64,000 bases of DNA from CANKJK01 sp040081715 (GCA_040081715.1 JBEBFY010000009.1:1-64000); one strand, 5' to 3'. Positions 10,845 to 19,257 are shown, counted from the first letter of the stretch. The notes: a model not told the origin generated them from the sequence alone. Program-made: numbers and translations.

Positions 10845-11816
10845 ATGAACCAGTTCCCCGTGCGGCCGCGGACATTCGCGATTCATCTCACCGCTCTGAT
10901 GACGGCCATGGCCCTGGCCGGCGGCACCGGCCTCGGGCAGGAACAGGCCCGCCCGGCGCTGCACCTCAACCCCGCGATCGCGAAGTGGGTGGCGGGCAAG
11001 GCCGCCATCGGCATCAGCACGTCGAGCTTCTCACTCGAAGACGCGCAAACGGTGGCCCGGTCGGGCGCCGACTTCGTGCGGCTCGACATGGAGCATTCGC
11101 CCTTCAGTGCCGAGACGATCCGGATGTATCTGATCGGCATGACGGACAAAGCGGGGATTCTGAAGAAGGGCAACGCGCAGTTCCCCATCGCCCCCGTCGT
11201 CCGCATACCGACCTACGGCCGCGAGTCGTCGGACTGGGCGGTGAAGCAGTCCCTCGACGCCGGGATGATGGGCATCAAGTTCCCAACCATCGACAACAAG
11301 GAAGAAGCGCTGCGTGCCGTCCGCGGCATGCGGTACCCACCGCAGCGCGACTCGAAGTATCCGCAGCCGGCCGGGCTGCGCGGGATGGGCGCGGGCAACG
11401 CGACCTGGCTGTGGGGCATCGGCGGCGACGAGTACAACCGCCGCGCGGACCTCTGGCCGCTCAATCCCGACGGCGACCTCTTCTCGATCATCATGATCGA
11501 GTCGGCCGAGGGCGTGAAGAACGTCGACGAGATCGCCGCGGTGCCCGGTGTCGGCGTGCTCTTTGTCGGCACGGCGGGCGACCTGCCCGCGTCGCTGGGC
11601 GTCTCGCCTGGCGCGCCCGAGGTCGAAGCGGCCGCCCAGAAGGTGCTGGCGGCCTGCAAGAAGCACAACGTGATCTGCGGCGGCCTGGCGAACGCCGGCG
11701 ACATCGAGCGGAAGGTCAAGGAAGGCTGGAAGTACATCGACGTGGGCCGCACGGGCGCAGGGCTGGCCACCGGTACGGCCGCAGCCCTCAAGGCCGGCCA
11801 GGCGGCCAGCCGGTAG
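10845..11816 (+). CDS. Secreted HpcH/HpaI-family aldolase
   Basis: TIM-barrel class II aldolase/citrate-lyase family protein of 323 residues with a signal peptide (HLTALMTAMALAGGTGLGQ). The family's catalytic His is present in FVRLDMEHSPFS near residue 85, and the metal ligands in MIESAEGVKNVDEI near 218 and FVGTAGDLPASLG near 240. The domain normally acts in the cytosol on 2-keto-3-deoxy acids, so export is unusual. It is likely co-transcribed with the S41-like gene upstream. The real substrate is unknown. Confidence 0.85.
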   Translation: MNQFPVRPRTFAIHLTALMTAMALAGGTGLGQEQARPALHLNPAIAKWVAGKAAIGISTSSFSLEDAQTVARSGADFVRLDMEHSPFSAETIRMYLIGMTDKAGILKKGNAQFPIAPVVRIPTYGRESSDWAVKQSLDAGMMGIKFPTIDNKEEALRAVRGMRYPPQRDSKYPQPAGLRGMGAGNATWLWGIGGDEYNRRADLWPLNPDGDLFSIIMIESAEGVKNVDEIAAVPGVGVLFVGTAGDLPASLGVSPGAPEVEAAAQKVLAACKKHNVICGGLANAGDIERKVKEGWKYIDVGRTGAGLATGTAAALKAGQAASR

Positions 11817-11920
11817 GCAGACGGAGTCGCCGGCACCACGCGGCCAGGCCATCCATAAGCGACGGGCTCCGTCCGGGAGCCCCGCCGCGGGGCAGGCGCA
11901 GGCAAGAATCCCGCCAGATT

Positions 11921-11929
11921 TGGTATACT
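11921..11929 (+). promoter_or_regulatory. Possible extended -10 promoter for tRNA-Val
   Basis: TGGTATACT is an extended -10 element (TGn plus TATACT). The start site would fall about 30 bases upstream of the mature tRNA. No good -35 is seen, which is tolerated for extended -10 promoters. Confidence 0.5.
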
Positions 11930-11964
11930 GCCCGTTCGGCTAACCCCCGAATTTTGCGACATAT

Positions 11965-12041
11965 AGGCGCGTAGCTCAGCTGGTTAGAGCGCCTCCCTGA
12001 CACGGAGGAGGTCAGTGGTTCGAGTCCACCCGCGCCTACCA
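11965..12041 (+). tRNA. tRNA-Val (anticodon GAC)
   Basis: A complete cloverleaf of 77 bases with encoded CCA. The acceptor AGGCGCG pairs with CGCGCCT; the D-arm is GCTC/GAGC; the anticodon stem CCTCC/GGAGG encloses loop CTGACAC with anticodon GAC; the T-loop is TTCGAGT. The T-stem has one mismatch at its base. Confidence 0.96.
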
Positions 12042-12071
12042 TCCTTCGCTCCCGGAATACGGGCGAAGGAT
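12041..12071 (+). terminator. Hairpin between tRNA-Val and thrS
   Basis: ATCCTTCG (12041-12048) pairs perfectly with CGAAGGAT (12064-12071), and inside it CCCG pairs with CGGG. The hairpin begins on the final A of the tRNA and ends 15 bases before the thrS start. No U-tract follows, so it may be a 3'-processing structure or a thrS leader hairpin and not a full terminator. Confidence 0.5.
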
Positions 12072-12086
12072 TAGCGTCACTTGGTC

Positions 12087-14012
12087 ATGAATCAGATCAC
12101 CGTCACATTGCCGGATGGCTCGAGCCGCGCCGTTCCTGTGGGGACCACTGTCCTCCAGGTGGCCGAGGCCATCTCGCCACGCCTGGCTAAGGCCGCGCTG
12201 GCGGGGACGGTCGACGACCGGATGGTGGATCTCGCCACGCCGCTCGTCAGCGACGCCTCGGTGAAGATCGTGACCGGCGACGACCCGGACGCCCTGCACC
12301 TGGTCCGGCACAGCACGGCGCACCTGCTGGCCGCGGCGGTGACCAACCTGTTCCCCGGCGCCCAGTGCGGCATCGGCCCGGCCACCGACGAAGGCTTCTT
12401 CTACGACTTCGTGATGGAGCGGCCGTTCGCCCCCGAAGACCTCGACCGGATCGAAGCGAAGATGCGCGAGATGGCCGGCCAGGATCTGCCCTACGACCGG
12501 CAGATGTGGCCACGCGAGGACGCCAAGGCGTTCTTCAGCCAGCGCGGTGAGCCCCTCAAGGTCCAGTTGATTGACGAGAAGACCATCGGCCAGTCCGAGG
12601 TGTCCTGCTACACGATCAAGGACCGCGAGACGTTCGTCGACTTCTGCACCGGCCCGCACGTGCCGGTCACCAGCCGGCTGAAGGCCTTCAAGCTGCTCTC
12701 GACCTCCAACGCCTACTGGAAGGGCGACGCCCGGAACCAGCCGATGCAGCGCGTCTACGGCACGGCGTTCCCGACCGAGAAGGCGCTGAAGGAGCACCTG
12801 CTGCGCCTCGAGGAGGCGAAGAAGCGCGACCACCGCAAGATCGGCAAGGACCAGAAGCTGTTCCTGTTCCACCCGTGGGCGCCCGGCGCCACCTTCTGGC
12901 TGGCCAAGGGCACCACGCTCTGGAACACGCTCTCGAACTACATGCGCGGGATCCTGTTCCCGGCCGGGTATGTCGAGGTGAAAGCGCCGATTGTGTTCAA
13001 CAAGGCGCTGTGGGAACGCTCCGGACACTGGGATCATTACCGCCAGAACATGTTCCTGGTGGAGTCCGAGAACGAGCAGATGGGCCTCAAGGCGATGAAC
13101 TGCCCGGGGCACATGCTGATCTTCGCGAGCGAGGTGCGGAGCTACCGCGACCTCCCGCTCCGCCTGCACGAGCAGACGGCGCTGCACCGCAACGAGGCCT
13201 CGGGCACGCTCTCGGGCCTGACCCGCGTCCGGCAGTTCAGCCAGGACGACGCCCACTGCTTCGTCATGGAATCGCAGATCGGCGAAGAGGTCGAGCGGGT
13301 GCTCCGCCTGATCCAGCAGGTCTACGGCGACTTCGGCCTGAAGCCGGAGATGAAGCTCTCAACCCGGCCGCCGGAGTACCTGGGCACCGTGGCCCAGTGG
13401 GACCACGCGGAGGCCGAGTTGCGGCGGGCGCTGACCGCCGTCGGCGAACAGTTCACGATCAACGCCGGCGACGGTGCCTTCTACGGCCCCAAGATCGACT
13501 TCGATGTGGTGGATGCCATCGGCCGGAAGTGGCAGTGCGCCACGATCCAGCTCGACTACAACCTGCCCGAGCGATTCGACCTGAAATATGTGGGGGCCGA
13601 CAACACCGAGCACCGGCCGGTGGTCATCCACCGGGCCATTTTCGGCAGTTTCGAACGCTTCGTCGCCCTGCTCATCGAGCACTACGCCGGGGCCTGGCCC
13701 CTGTGGCTCTCCCCGGTCCAAATGGTGGTGCTGCCCATCGCGGACCGCCATATCGAGTGGGCCCAGGAGGTCCAGCGGACCCTGGCCGGGGCCGGCCTCC
13801 GGGTGGAGATCGACGAGCGCGTGGAGAAGATCGGCTATAAAATCCGTGAAGCGCAATTGCAGAAGGTTCCCTACATGCTGGTCGTCGGGGATCGCGAAGT
13901 CGAGGAACGGACCGTCGCCGTGCGGGGCCGCTCGGCTGGTGACATGGGGGCGCGGCCGCTGGCCGACTTCCTGACAACAGCTCTCGAAGAAGTCAGGACG
14001 AAGTCAGTTTAG
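12087..14012 (+). CDS. thrS: Threonyl-tRNA synthetase
   Basis: Class II synthetase that charges tRNA-Thr, about 641 residues. Domains in order: TGS (ITVTLPDGS and ARVS-like segments), the editing/SAD domain with HSTAHLLAAAV near residue 75 and the FCTGPHVP zinc-ligand segment near 190, then the catalytic core with NCPGHMLIF near 335, HRNEASGTLSGLTRVR near 365 and AIFGSFERFVALLIEHY near 515, and an anticodon-binding domain. The ATG at 12087 is preferred to a TTG two codons upstream. It heads the thrS-infC-rpmI-rplT cluster. Confidence 0.97.
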   Translation: MNQITVTLPDGSSRAVPVGTTVLQVAEAISPRLAKAALAGTVDDRMVDLATPLVSDASVKIVTGDDPDALHLVRHSTAHLLAAAVTNLFPGAQCGIGPATDEGFFYDFVMERPFAPEDLDRIEAKMREMAGQDLPYDRQMWPREDAKAFFSQRGEPLKVQLIDEKTIGQSEVSCYTIKDRETFVDFCTGPHVPVTSRLKAFKLLSTSNAYWKGDARNQPMQRVYGTAFPTEKALKEHLLRLEEAKKRDHRKIGKDQKLFLFHPWAPGATFWLAKGTTLWNTLSNYMRGILFPAGYVEVKAPIVFNKALWERSGHWDHYRQNMFLVESENEQMGLKAMNCPGHMLIFASEVRSYRDLPLRLHEQTALHRNEASGTLSGLTRVRQFSQDDAHCFVMESQIGEEVERVLRLIQQVYGDFGLKPEMKLSTRPPEYLGTVAQWDHAEAELRRALTAVGEQFTINAGDGAFYGPKIDFDVVDAIGRKWQCATIQLDYNLPERFDLKYVGADNTEHRPVVIHRAIFGSFERFVALLIEHYAGAWPLWLSPVQMVVLPIADRHIEWAQEVQRTLAGAGLRVEIDERVEKIGYKIREAQLQKVPYMLVVGDREVEERTVAVRGRSAGDMGARPLADFLTTALEEVRTKSV

Positions 14013-14024
14013 GAGGTTCCCATC
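14011..14024 (+). promoter_or_regulatory. Shine-Dalgarno and ATC start codon of infC
   Basis: A perfect AGGAGG (14011-14016), overlapping the thrS stop, is followed after five bases by ATC (14022-14024), in frame with infC. This combination fixes the start at a non-AUG codon. Rare AUU-type starts are known in infC and let IF3 repress its own synthesis. Confidence 0.8.
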
Positions 14025-14618
14025 GCATTCGACCGTACGCCCCGACGTGACGATCGCACTCGCACCAATGAGCGCATCAGGGTTCGCGAAATCCGTGTCA
14101 TCGACGACAACGGCGAGCAGCTCGGCATCATGCCGCCGCAGCAGGCGCTGACCGTGGCCCGCACGAAGGGACTCGACCTTGTCGAGATCTCCCCGACGGC
14201 CGTGCCGCCGGTGTGTCGGATCATGGACTTCGGCAAGTACCAGTACCAGGAACAGAAGAAGACGCGCGAAGCACGGAAGAACCAGAAGGTCATCGAGGTC
14301 AAGGAAATCAAGTTCCGCCCGAAGGTCGACGAGCACGACTACCAGTTCAAGAAGAAGCACATTGAACGGTTTCTGGCGGATGGGGACAAAGTAAAGGCGA
14401 CGATCTTCTTCAGGGGGCGCGAGATGGCGCACCCGGAGATCGGCCGCAGGATTCTGGAGCGCCTGATCGGGGAACTGGACGAGGTCGCCGTCGTCGAGTC
14501 GAACCCCCGCCAGGAGGGCAACCAGATGCACACGATTCTGAGCCAGAAGGCAGGCCGGAAGTCGGCTCCCAAGCGGGTAGACGCGGCGCCAGCAGCGCCG
14601 GTGCCCGCCGAGTCGTAA
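14022..14618 (+). CDS. infC: Translation initiation factor IF-3
   Basis: IF-3 discriminates against non-canonical start codons and prevents premature subunit joining. The start is read as ATC at 14022, directly after the strong AGGAGG. This restores the conserved N-terminal domain (RTNERIRVREIRVIDDNGEQ) that an ATG start at 14130 would remove. Further motifs are DLVEISPTAVPPVCRIMDFGKY and the C-domain KFRPKVDEHDYQFK and FFRGREMAHPEIG. The product is 198 residues with a short basic/Ala-rich tail. The next gene is rpmI, as in most bacteria. Confidence 0.93.
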   Translation: MAFDRTPRRDDRTRTNERIRVREIRVIDDNGEQLGIMPPQQALTVARTKGLDLVEISPTAVPPVCRIMDFGKYQYQEQKKTREARKNQKVIEVKEIKFRPKVDEHDYQFKKKHIERFLADGDKVKATIFFRGREMAHPEIGRRILERLIGELDEVAVVESNPRQEGNQMHTILSQKAGRKSAPKRVDAAPAAPVPAES

Positions 14619-14644
14619 GAACGACGGAACCAAGGACGAGGATC

Positions 14645-14842
14645 ATGCCGAAGCTGAAGACACACCGGGGCGCCGCCAAGCGCTTCAAGAAGACGGGCAC
14701 TGGAAAGTTTGTGCGGGCAAGCGCCTTCAAGCGCCACATCCTCACGAGCAAGACGAGCAAGAGCAAGCGCCAGATGCGGGGTACGCAAGAGGTGTCCCCG
14801 GCGGATGCCGACCGCATCGCGCGCATGCTGCCGTATAAATAA
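14645..14842 (+). CDS. rpmI: 50S ribosomal protein L35
   Basis: Small basic ribosomal protein of 65 residues. It starts MPKLKTHRGAAKRFKKTGTG and ends RIARMLPYK, both family hallmarks. It sits between infC and rplT in the standard order, with a GAGGATC ribosome-binding region upstream. Confidence 0.97.
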   Translation: MPKLKTHRGAAKRFKKTGTGKFVRASAFKRHILTSKTSKSKRQMRGTQEVSPADADRIARMLPYK

Positions 14843-14872
14843 AACGTCACACGACACGACAGGAACAGAGCA

Positions 14873-15229
14873 ATGCCGAGAGTCAAACGAGGAACGGTCC
14901 GTCGCGCCAAGCGGAAGAAGCTGCTTGAACGCGCCAGTGGCTTCTTTCAGACGAAGAGCAAGCTGTACCGTGCGGCCAAGGAAGCCGTCGATACGGCAGG
15001 CAAGTACGCCTTCGTGGGCCGGAAGCAGAAGAAGCGCGATTTCCGCAGCCTGTGGATCGTCCGCATCAACGCCGCCGCGCGCGAGAACGGGCTCACCTAT
15101 TCGGGCCTGATACGCGGGCTGAAGACCGCTGGCGTGACGCTCGACAGGAAGTCGCTGGCCGAACTGGCCGCGCGTGAGCCCGAGGCGTTTGCCAAGGTTG
15201 CCGCGCAGGCCAAGGCCGCGGCCGCCTAG
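14873..15229 (+). CDS. rplT: 50S ribosomal protein L20
   Basis: L20 binds 23S rRNA early in assembly and in some bacteria represses its own operon. It has 118 residues and a very basic N-terminus: MPRVKRGTVRRAKRKKLLER, then FVGRKQKKRDFRSLWI and INAAARENGLTYSG. A strong hairpin terminator lies just downstream, before pheS. Confidence 0.97.
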   Translation: MPRVKRGTVRRAKRKKLLERASGFFQTKSKLYRAAKEAVDTAGKYAFVGRKQKKRDFRSLWIVRINAAARENGLTYSGLIRGLKTAGVTLDRKSLAELAAREPEAFAKVAAQAKAAAA

Positions 15230-15250
15230 CCCACGCGCGAACCTGATTGA

Positions 15251-15293
15251 GCCACGGCCGCACGCCCACGAGGCGTGCCCGTGGCATTTTTTT
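15251..15293 (+). terminator. Strong intrinsic terminator between rplT and pheS
   Basis: The stem is made of GCCACGG (15251-15257) with CCGTGGC (15279-15285), continued inside by GCACGCC with GGCGTGC. It is followed by A and seven T residues (15287-15293). The T run ends exactly at the pheS ATG. It either ends the thrS-rplT transcript or acts as an attenuator for pheST. Confidence 0.85.
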
Positions 15294-16439
15294 ATGTCTG
15301 ACGCCACCCTCGACCTCGCCTCCATCGCGCACCTCCGCGCGCAGTTCGACGACCGCCTGACAGCGGCGCGGTCGGCGGCCGATCTGTCGGCGCTCAAGGA
15401 CGAGTTCATCGGCCGCAAGGCGGGACTCGTCACCGGGCTCCTCAAGGGGCTCGGCGGGCTTCCGCCCGACGCCAAGCGCGAGCTGGGGCAGTTGGTGAAC
15501 GCCCTGAAGCAGGACGTCGAGGCGCGCCTCGCGGACCGGCGCCAGGCACTTGAGGAGGCCCGGCCCTCCGGTGCCGTAGACGTATCGCTCGCGGCGCGTG
15601 ACATCACCCTGGGCCACACGCATCCGCTGATGCGCGTCCGGCGCGACGTCGAGGAGATCTTCACGCGCCTCGGGTTCGAGATTCTGGAAGGTCCCGAGGT
15701 CGAGGACGACGCCCACAACTTCGAAGCCCTGAACATGCCGCCGGACCATCCGGCCCGCGACATGCAGGACACGCTGTACCTCTCGACGCCCATCGCCGGC
15801 GGCACCTGGGGTGCGCACCGGCACGCGGCCGATGCGCGACCTGGCGCAGTCTCTGGCGACTCCAGCGGCGCCCCGTGGGTACCCGCCTCGCAGGTCCGCG
15901 CGGCCACGCTCCTCCGCACGCACACCTCGGCGATGCAGGTGCGGTACATGAAGACGTTCCCGCCGCCGATCCGCATCATCGTGCCCGGGCGCGTGTACCG
16001 TCGCGACAACCTGGACCTGACGCACACGCCGATGTTCCAGCAGTTCGAGGGGCTCGTCGTGGGCGAGCGGATCACGCTGGCGGATCTCAAGGGCACCCTC
16101 GATGCCATGCTGACGGCGCTCTTCGGCGACGTGAAGGTGCGCCTGCGGCCGAGCTTCTTCCCCTACACCGAGCCCAGCGCCGAAGTGGACATCTCGTGCC
16201 AGGCGTGCGGCGGCCGCGGATGCCCCGTGTGCAAGCACACCGGTTGGATCGAGATCCTCGGCAGCGGCATGGTGCACCCCGCGGTCTTCGAAGCGGTCGG
16301 CTACGACCCCGAGACGGTCACCGGCTTTGCCTTCGGCATCGGCCTCGAACGGGTCGCGATGCTGAAGTACGGCGTAGACGACATCCGCCTGTTCTACGAG
16401 AACGACCTGCGGTTCCTCGAACAGTTCCCAGTGCTATGA
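15294..16439 (+). CDS. pheS: Phenylalanyl-tRNA synthetase alpha subunit
   Basis: Catalytic subunit of the alpha2-beta2 synthetase, 381 residues. An N-terminal coiled-coil tRNA-binding arm (residues 1-85) precedes the class II core: HPLMRVRRDVEEIFTRLGFE, LRTHTSAMQVRYM, RVYRRDNLDLTHTPMF, FFPYTEPSAEVD, CQACGGRGCPVC and a final GFAFGIGLERVAMLKYGVDD. An extra ~30-residue loop rich in Gly/Ala/His lies near residues 167-197. The ATG at 15294 directly follows the terminator T-run, so no Shine-Dalgarno can be placed. It overlaps pheT by four bases. Confidence 0.94.
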   Translation: MSDATLDLASIAHLRAQFDDRLTAARSAADLSALKDEFIGRKAGLVTGLLKGLGGLPPDAKRELGQLVNALKQDVEARLADRRQALEEARPSGAVDVSLAARDITLGHTHPLMRVRRDVEEIFTRLGFEILEGPEVEDDAHNFEALNMPPDHPARDMQDTLYLSTPIAGGTWGAHRHAADARPGAVSGDSSGAPWVPASQVRAATLLRTHTSAMQVRYMKTFPPPIRIIVPGRVYRRDNLDLTHTPMFQQFEGLVVGERITLADLKGTLDAMLTALFGDVKVRLRPSFFPYTEPSAEVDISCQACGGRGCPVCKHTGWIEILGSGMVHPAVFEAVGYDPETVTGFAFGIGLERVAMLKYGVDDIRLFYENDLRFLEQFPVL

Positions 16440-18553
16440 AGATTCCGATGTCCTGGCTGCGTGAGTTCGTGGACGTCACCGATACGCCGGACGGCATCGG
16501 GCGGCGGCTGTCGCTGCACGGATTCGCGGTGGAAGGCATCGACACCGCCGGGGACGAGTCCGTCATCGACTTCGAGGTGACGGCCAACCGGCCGGACGCG
16601 ATGTCGGTCCTCGGCATCGCCCGCGAGGTGGCGACCGCCTACAACCTGCCGCTCCGTTCGACGCCCGATGTGCGCGTGCCGGCGGACTCTGGTGAAGGCG
16701 CCGGGGCTCAGCCAGCCATCGGCATCGAGGTGCACCTCGACGCACCGGACCTGTGCCCCCGCTACGTTGCCGCGGTGGCCGACGTCACCATCGCACCGTC
16801 GCCCGCCTGGCTCGCCCAGCGGCTGACCGCCTGCGGCATCCGGCCCATCAGCAACATCGTCGACATCACCAACTACGTGCTGCTGGAGCTGGGCCACCCG
16901 ATGCACGCCTTCGACCTCGAGAAGCTCGGCGGCGGCCAGATCCGCGTGCGCCAGGCGCAGGCCGGAGAGACGCTGCGCACACTCGACGGCCAAGACCGGA
17001 CGCTCGCGGCCAGCATGCTGGTGATCGCGGACGCCTCGCGGCCCGTGGCCGTGGCCGGCGTCATGGGCGGCGCCAACTCCGAGGTCTCCACCGGCACGAA
17101 GGCGGTGGTGTTCGAGAGCGCGTACTTCCAGCCGCTCTCCGTGCGCCGGACGAGCAAGGCCCTGGGCCTCAAGACGGAAGCCAGCATGCGGTTCGAGCGC
17201 GGGGCGGACCCGTCCCTGCCGGCGGCGGCACTCTCACGCGCGCTGGACCTGATGGAGCAGATCGGCGCCGGCACGCGGCGCGGCGGCATCCAGGATCAGG
17301 CGCGCGTCCCGTTCGGGATCGCGCCCGGATCGCTCGACCTGCGGCGATCCAGAATCGACGGCCTCATCGGTGCCCCGATCCCGGACGCCGACATCGAACG
17401 CATCCTCACCAGCCTCGGCTTCGGCCTCGCGCCGATCGAGGGCGGCTGGCGGGTGTCCGTGCCGACGCGTCGCGTGGACATCACGCGCGAGGTTGACTTG
17501 ATTGAGGAAGTGGCCAGGCACGTCGGTTTCGACAACCTGCCCTCCACCTTCCCGGTGCTCGCGGCCGCCCCGCCACCCGTGGACCCGCGCATGTCGCAGG
17601 CCTGGCGGCTGCGGAGCGTGATGACCGCCGCGGGCTTCTCGGAAGCAGTGACCTTCGGCTTCATCGAGCGCCCGGCCGCGGAGCTGGTGGCCGAGGCCGA
17701 CGACATCGTCGCGATCGCCAATCCCCTCTCTGAGACTTTCGCCGTGCTGCGCCCGTCACTGGTGCCGGGCCTGGCCGCCGCCGTGGCGCACAACCGCCGC
17801 CGCCAGCGCCGCGACGTGCGCCTGTTCGAAGTGGGCAACCGCTTCCGCCTGCGCGAGGGCGAGGGCCGGACCATCGCTGCCGTGTGGACCGGCGCCGCCT
17901 CGTCCGAGCACTGGAGCGGCACGGCCCGAGAGGTGGACCTGTTCGACCTGAAGGCCCTGGCGATTCGCCTGGCTGAGCTCTGCGGCGTGACCGCCACGGT
18001 GGAGCCCTGCCGCGAGCGCTGGCTGGTGCCAGGGCAGACGGCCGCGCTGGTGGCCGGATCCGTAAGGCTGGGTGTCTTCGGACGCCTGACACCTGCCGTG
18101 GCTGACGCCTCGGGCCTGCCCGCTGCCGACGCCGTGTTCGCGGCTGAGTTCGACATGGACGCCCTGACCGCCCTCGGCACAGCGTCTTTTAGTGCGGGGT
18201 CTCTTCGTGAGGCGTCTTCCAGTGCGGGGTCTCTTCGTGCGGTTACCCAGGCGCGGGTCGTGGCGCTCCCCCGCTTCCCGTCGTCCACGCGCGACATTTC
18301 GATCCTCGTCGGGGATGGGCTCAGCGCCGGCATCGTTCGCCAGACCATCCAGGGCGCCGCGCCGCCTTCGCTCGTGCGCGTGGTGGAGTTCGACCGCTAC
18401 ACCGGCAAGGGCATCCCGCCCGGCCAGGTCTCGCTCTCGTTCCACCTCACGTTCCAGTCGCCCGAGCGCACGCTCACCGACGCCGAAGTCGACGACGCCA
18501 TGCGCGCCGTCCTCGCCGCCCTCCAGACGCAGCACAACGCCGTCCAGCGCTAG
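16436..18553 (+). CDS. pheT: Phenylalanyl-tRNA synthetase beta subunit, lacking the B2 tRNA-binding domain
   Basis: Structural/editing subunit of 705 residues, against ~790-800 in most bacteria. It begins KIPMSWLREFVDV and passes directly from HGFAVEGID to VIDFEVTANRPDAMSVLGIAREVA, so the OB-fold EMAP-II-like B2 domain (~100 residues) normally between them is absent. The B3/B4 editing region (NIVDITNYVLLELGHPMHAFD, GVMGGANSEV), the B5 domain and the C-terminal ferredoxin-like anticodon-binding domain (PRFPSSTRDISILV) are present. A 30-base in-frame tandem repeat lies near residues 583-602. It couples to pheS through ATGA. Confidence 0.93.
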   Translation: MKIPMSWLREFVDVTDTPDGIGRRLSLHGFAVEGIDTAGDESVIDFEVTANRPDAMSVLGIAREVATAYNLPLRSTPDVRVPADSGEGAGAQPAIGIEVHLDAPDLCPRYVAAVADVTIAPSPAWLAQRLTACGIRPISNIVDITNYVLLELGHPMHAFDLEKLGGGQIRVRQAQAGETLRTLDGQDRTLAASMLVIADASRPVAVAGVMGGANSEVSTGTKAVVFESAYFQPLSVRRTSKALGLKTEASMRFERGADPSLPAAALSRALDLMEQIGAGTRRGGIQDQARVPFGIAPGSLDLRRSRIDGLIGAPIPDADIERILTSLGFGLAPIEGGWRVSVPTRRVDITREVDLIEEVARHVGFDNLPSTFPVLAAAPPPVDPRMSQAWRLRSVMTAAGFSEAVTFGFIERPAAELVAEADDIVAIANPLSETFAVLRPSLVPGLAAAVAHNRRRQRRDVRLFEVGNRFRLREGEGRTIAAVWTGAASSEHWSGTAREVDLFDLKALAIRLAELCGVTATVEPCRERWLVPGQTAALVAGSVRLGVFGRLTPAVADASGLPAADAVFAAEFDMDALTALGTASFSAGSLREASSSAGSLRAVTQARVVALPRFPSSTRDISILVGDGLSAGIVRQTIQGAAPPSLVRVVEFDRYTGKGIPPGQVSLSFHLTFQSPERTLTDAEVDDAMRAVLAALQTQHNAVQR
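18182..18241 (+). repeat. 30-base tandem duplication inside pheT
   Basis: Two adjacent 30-base units (18182-18211 and 18212-18241) share the core AGTGCGGGGTCTCTTCGTG and encode repeated SAGSLR-type segments. They differ at a few positions and keep the frame, inserting ten extra residues in a linker of PheT. Confidence 0.85.
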
Positions 18554-18642
18554 TGCACCGCGCCGGCCGGGCGGGCATCGCCCGCTTGCAGGTGATCGCG
18601 CTTCATGTCACCATCCAACCTCTTCTCATCTACGAGGGCTGA

Positions 18643-18924
18643 ATGGTAAAGCAGGCGTCTGCGCTGGAAGTGGATTTCGAACCGATCGATCGTCTGGAAG
18701 AGAAAGTGACCCTGCTCGTCACCACGGTGTCGCGCCTTCGAGCCGAACAGGCCCAGGCCGCCGAGGAGAACACACGGCTCGCGCAGGAAGTGGCCACCCT
18801 GCAGGCCAGGCTGGCCGACACACAGATCACCACCACCGAGATTGCCGCCCTGCGCGAGGAACGCGACGTCATCCGCGGCCGCGTGAGCGACATGCTCCAG
18901 CAGCTCGACCAGCTCGCGGTATAG
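18643..18924 (+). CDS. ZapB-like coiled-coil cell division protein
   Basis: Protein of 93 residues predicted to be almost wholly coiled coil (IDRLEEKVTLLVTTVSRLRAEQ and so on, heptads to residue ~90). Small coiled-coil proteins of this size immediately upstream of zapA are generally ZapB-like partners in Z-ring assembly. The gap to zapA is 12 bases. Sequence alone is low-complexity, so the call rests largely on the zapA context. Confidence 0.7.
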   Translation: MVKQASALEVDFEPIDRLEEKVTLLVTTVSRLRAEQAQAAEENTRLAQEVATLQARLADTQITTTEIAALREERDVIRGRVSDMLQQLDQLAV

Positions 18925-18936
18925 CCGTCCGCACCG

Positions 18937-19257
18937 ATGTCCGAACCGCGCGTCGTCACCGTCGAGATCGCGGGGCAGCGCTACCCCATTCGCAGCTCGC
19001 TCGAGACCGCCTACGTGGCCGAACTGGCCGCGTATGTGGAGCGCAAGCTCAAGCTGGCGAGCGACTCCGCGCCCGAGCGCGACCTCCTCTCCCAGGCCAT
19101 GCTCGTGGCGCTCAACATCGCCGACGAGTTCTTCCGGCTCCAGCGGCAGCGCTCCACGTCGGAGGACGCGTTCCAGGAGCGTGCGCTGCGTCTCGAACGA
19201 ATTGTGGACGACGCCCTGGCGCAGTTGCCCCCAGCCCGGGCCGCAAGCGCGCCATGA
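18937..19257 (+). CDS. zapA: Cell division protein ZapA
   Basis: ZapA cross-links FtsZ filaments at midcell. The 106-residue protein has the family pattern VTVEIAGQRYPIRS, then YVAELAAYVERKLKLA, DLLSQAMLVALNIADEFFRLQ and a C-terminal coiled coil. It lies after the ZapB-like gene and directly before the 6S RNA gene, an order seen in many bacteria. Confidence 0.93.
   Translation: MSEPRVVTVEIAGQRYPIRSSLETAYVAELAAYVERKLKLASDSAPERDLLSQAMLVALNIADEFFRLQRQRSTSEDAFQERALRLERIVDDALAQLPPARAASAP

Noticed and set aside
18571..18585. Short GC hairpin after pheT as a terminator
   Set aside because: Six-base-pair stem without a T-run; could equally be chance in GC-rich DNA.
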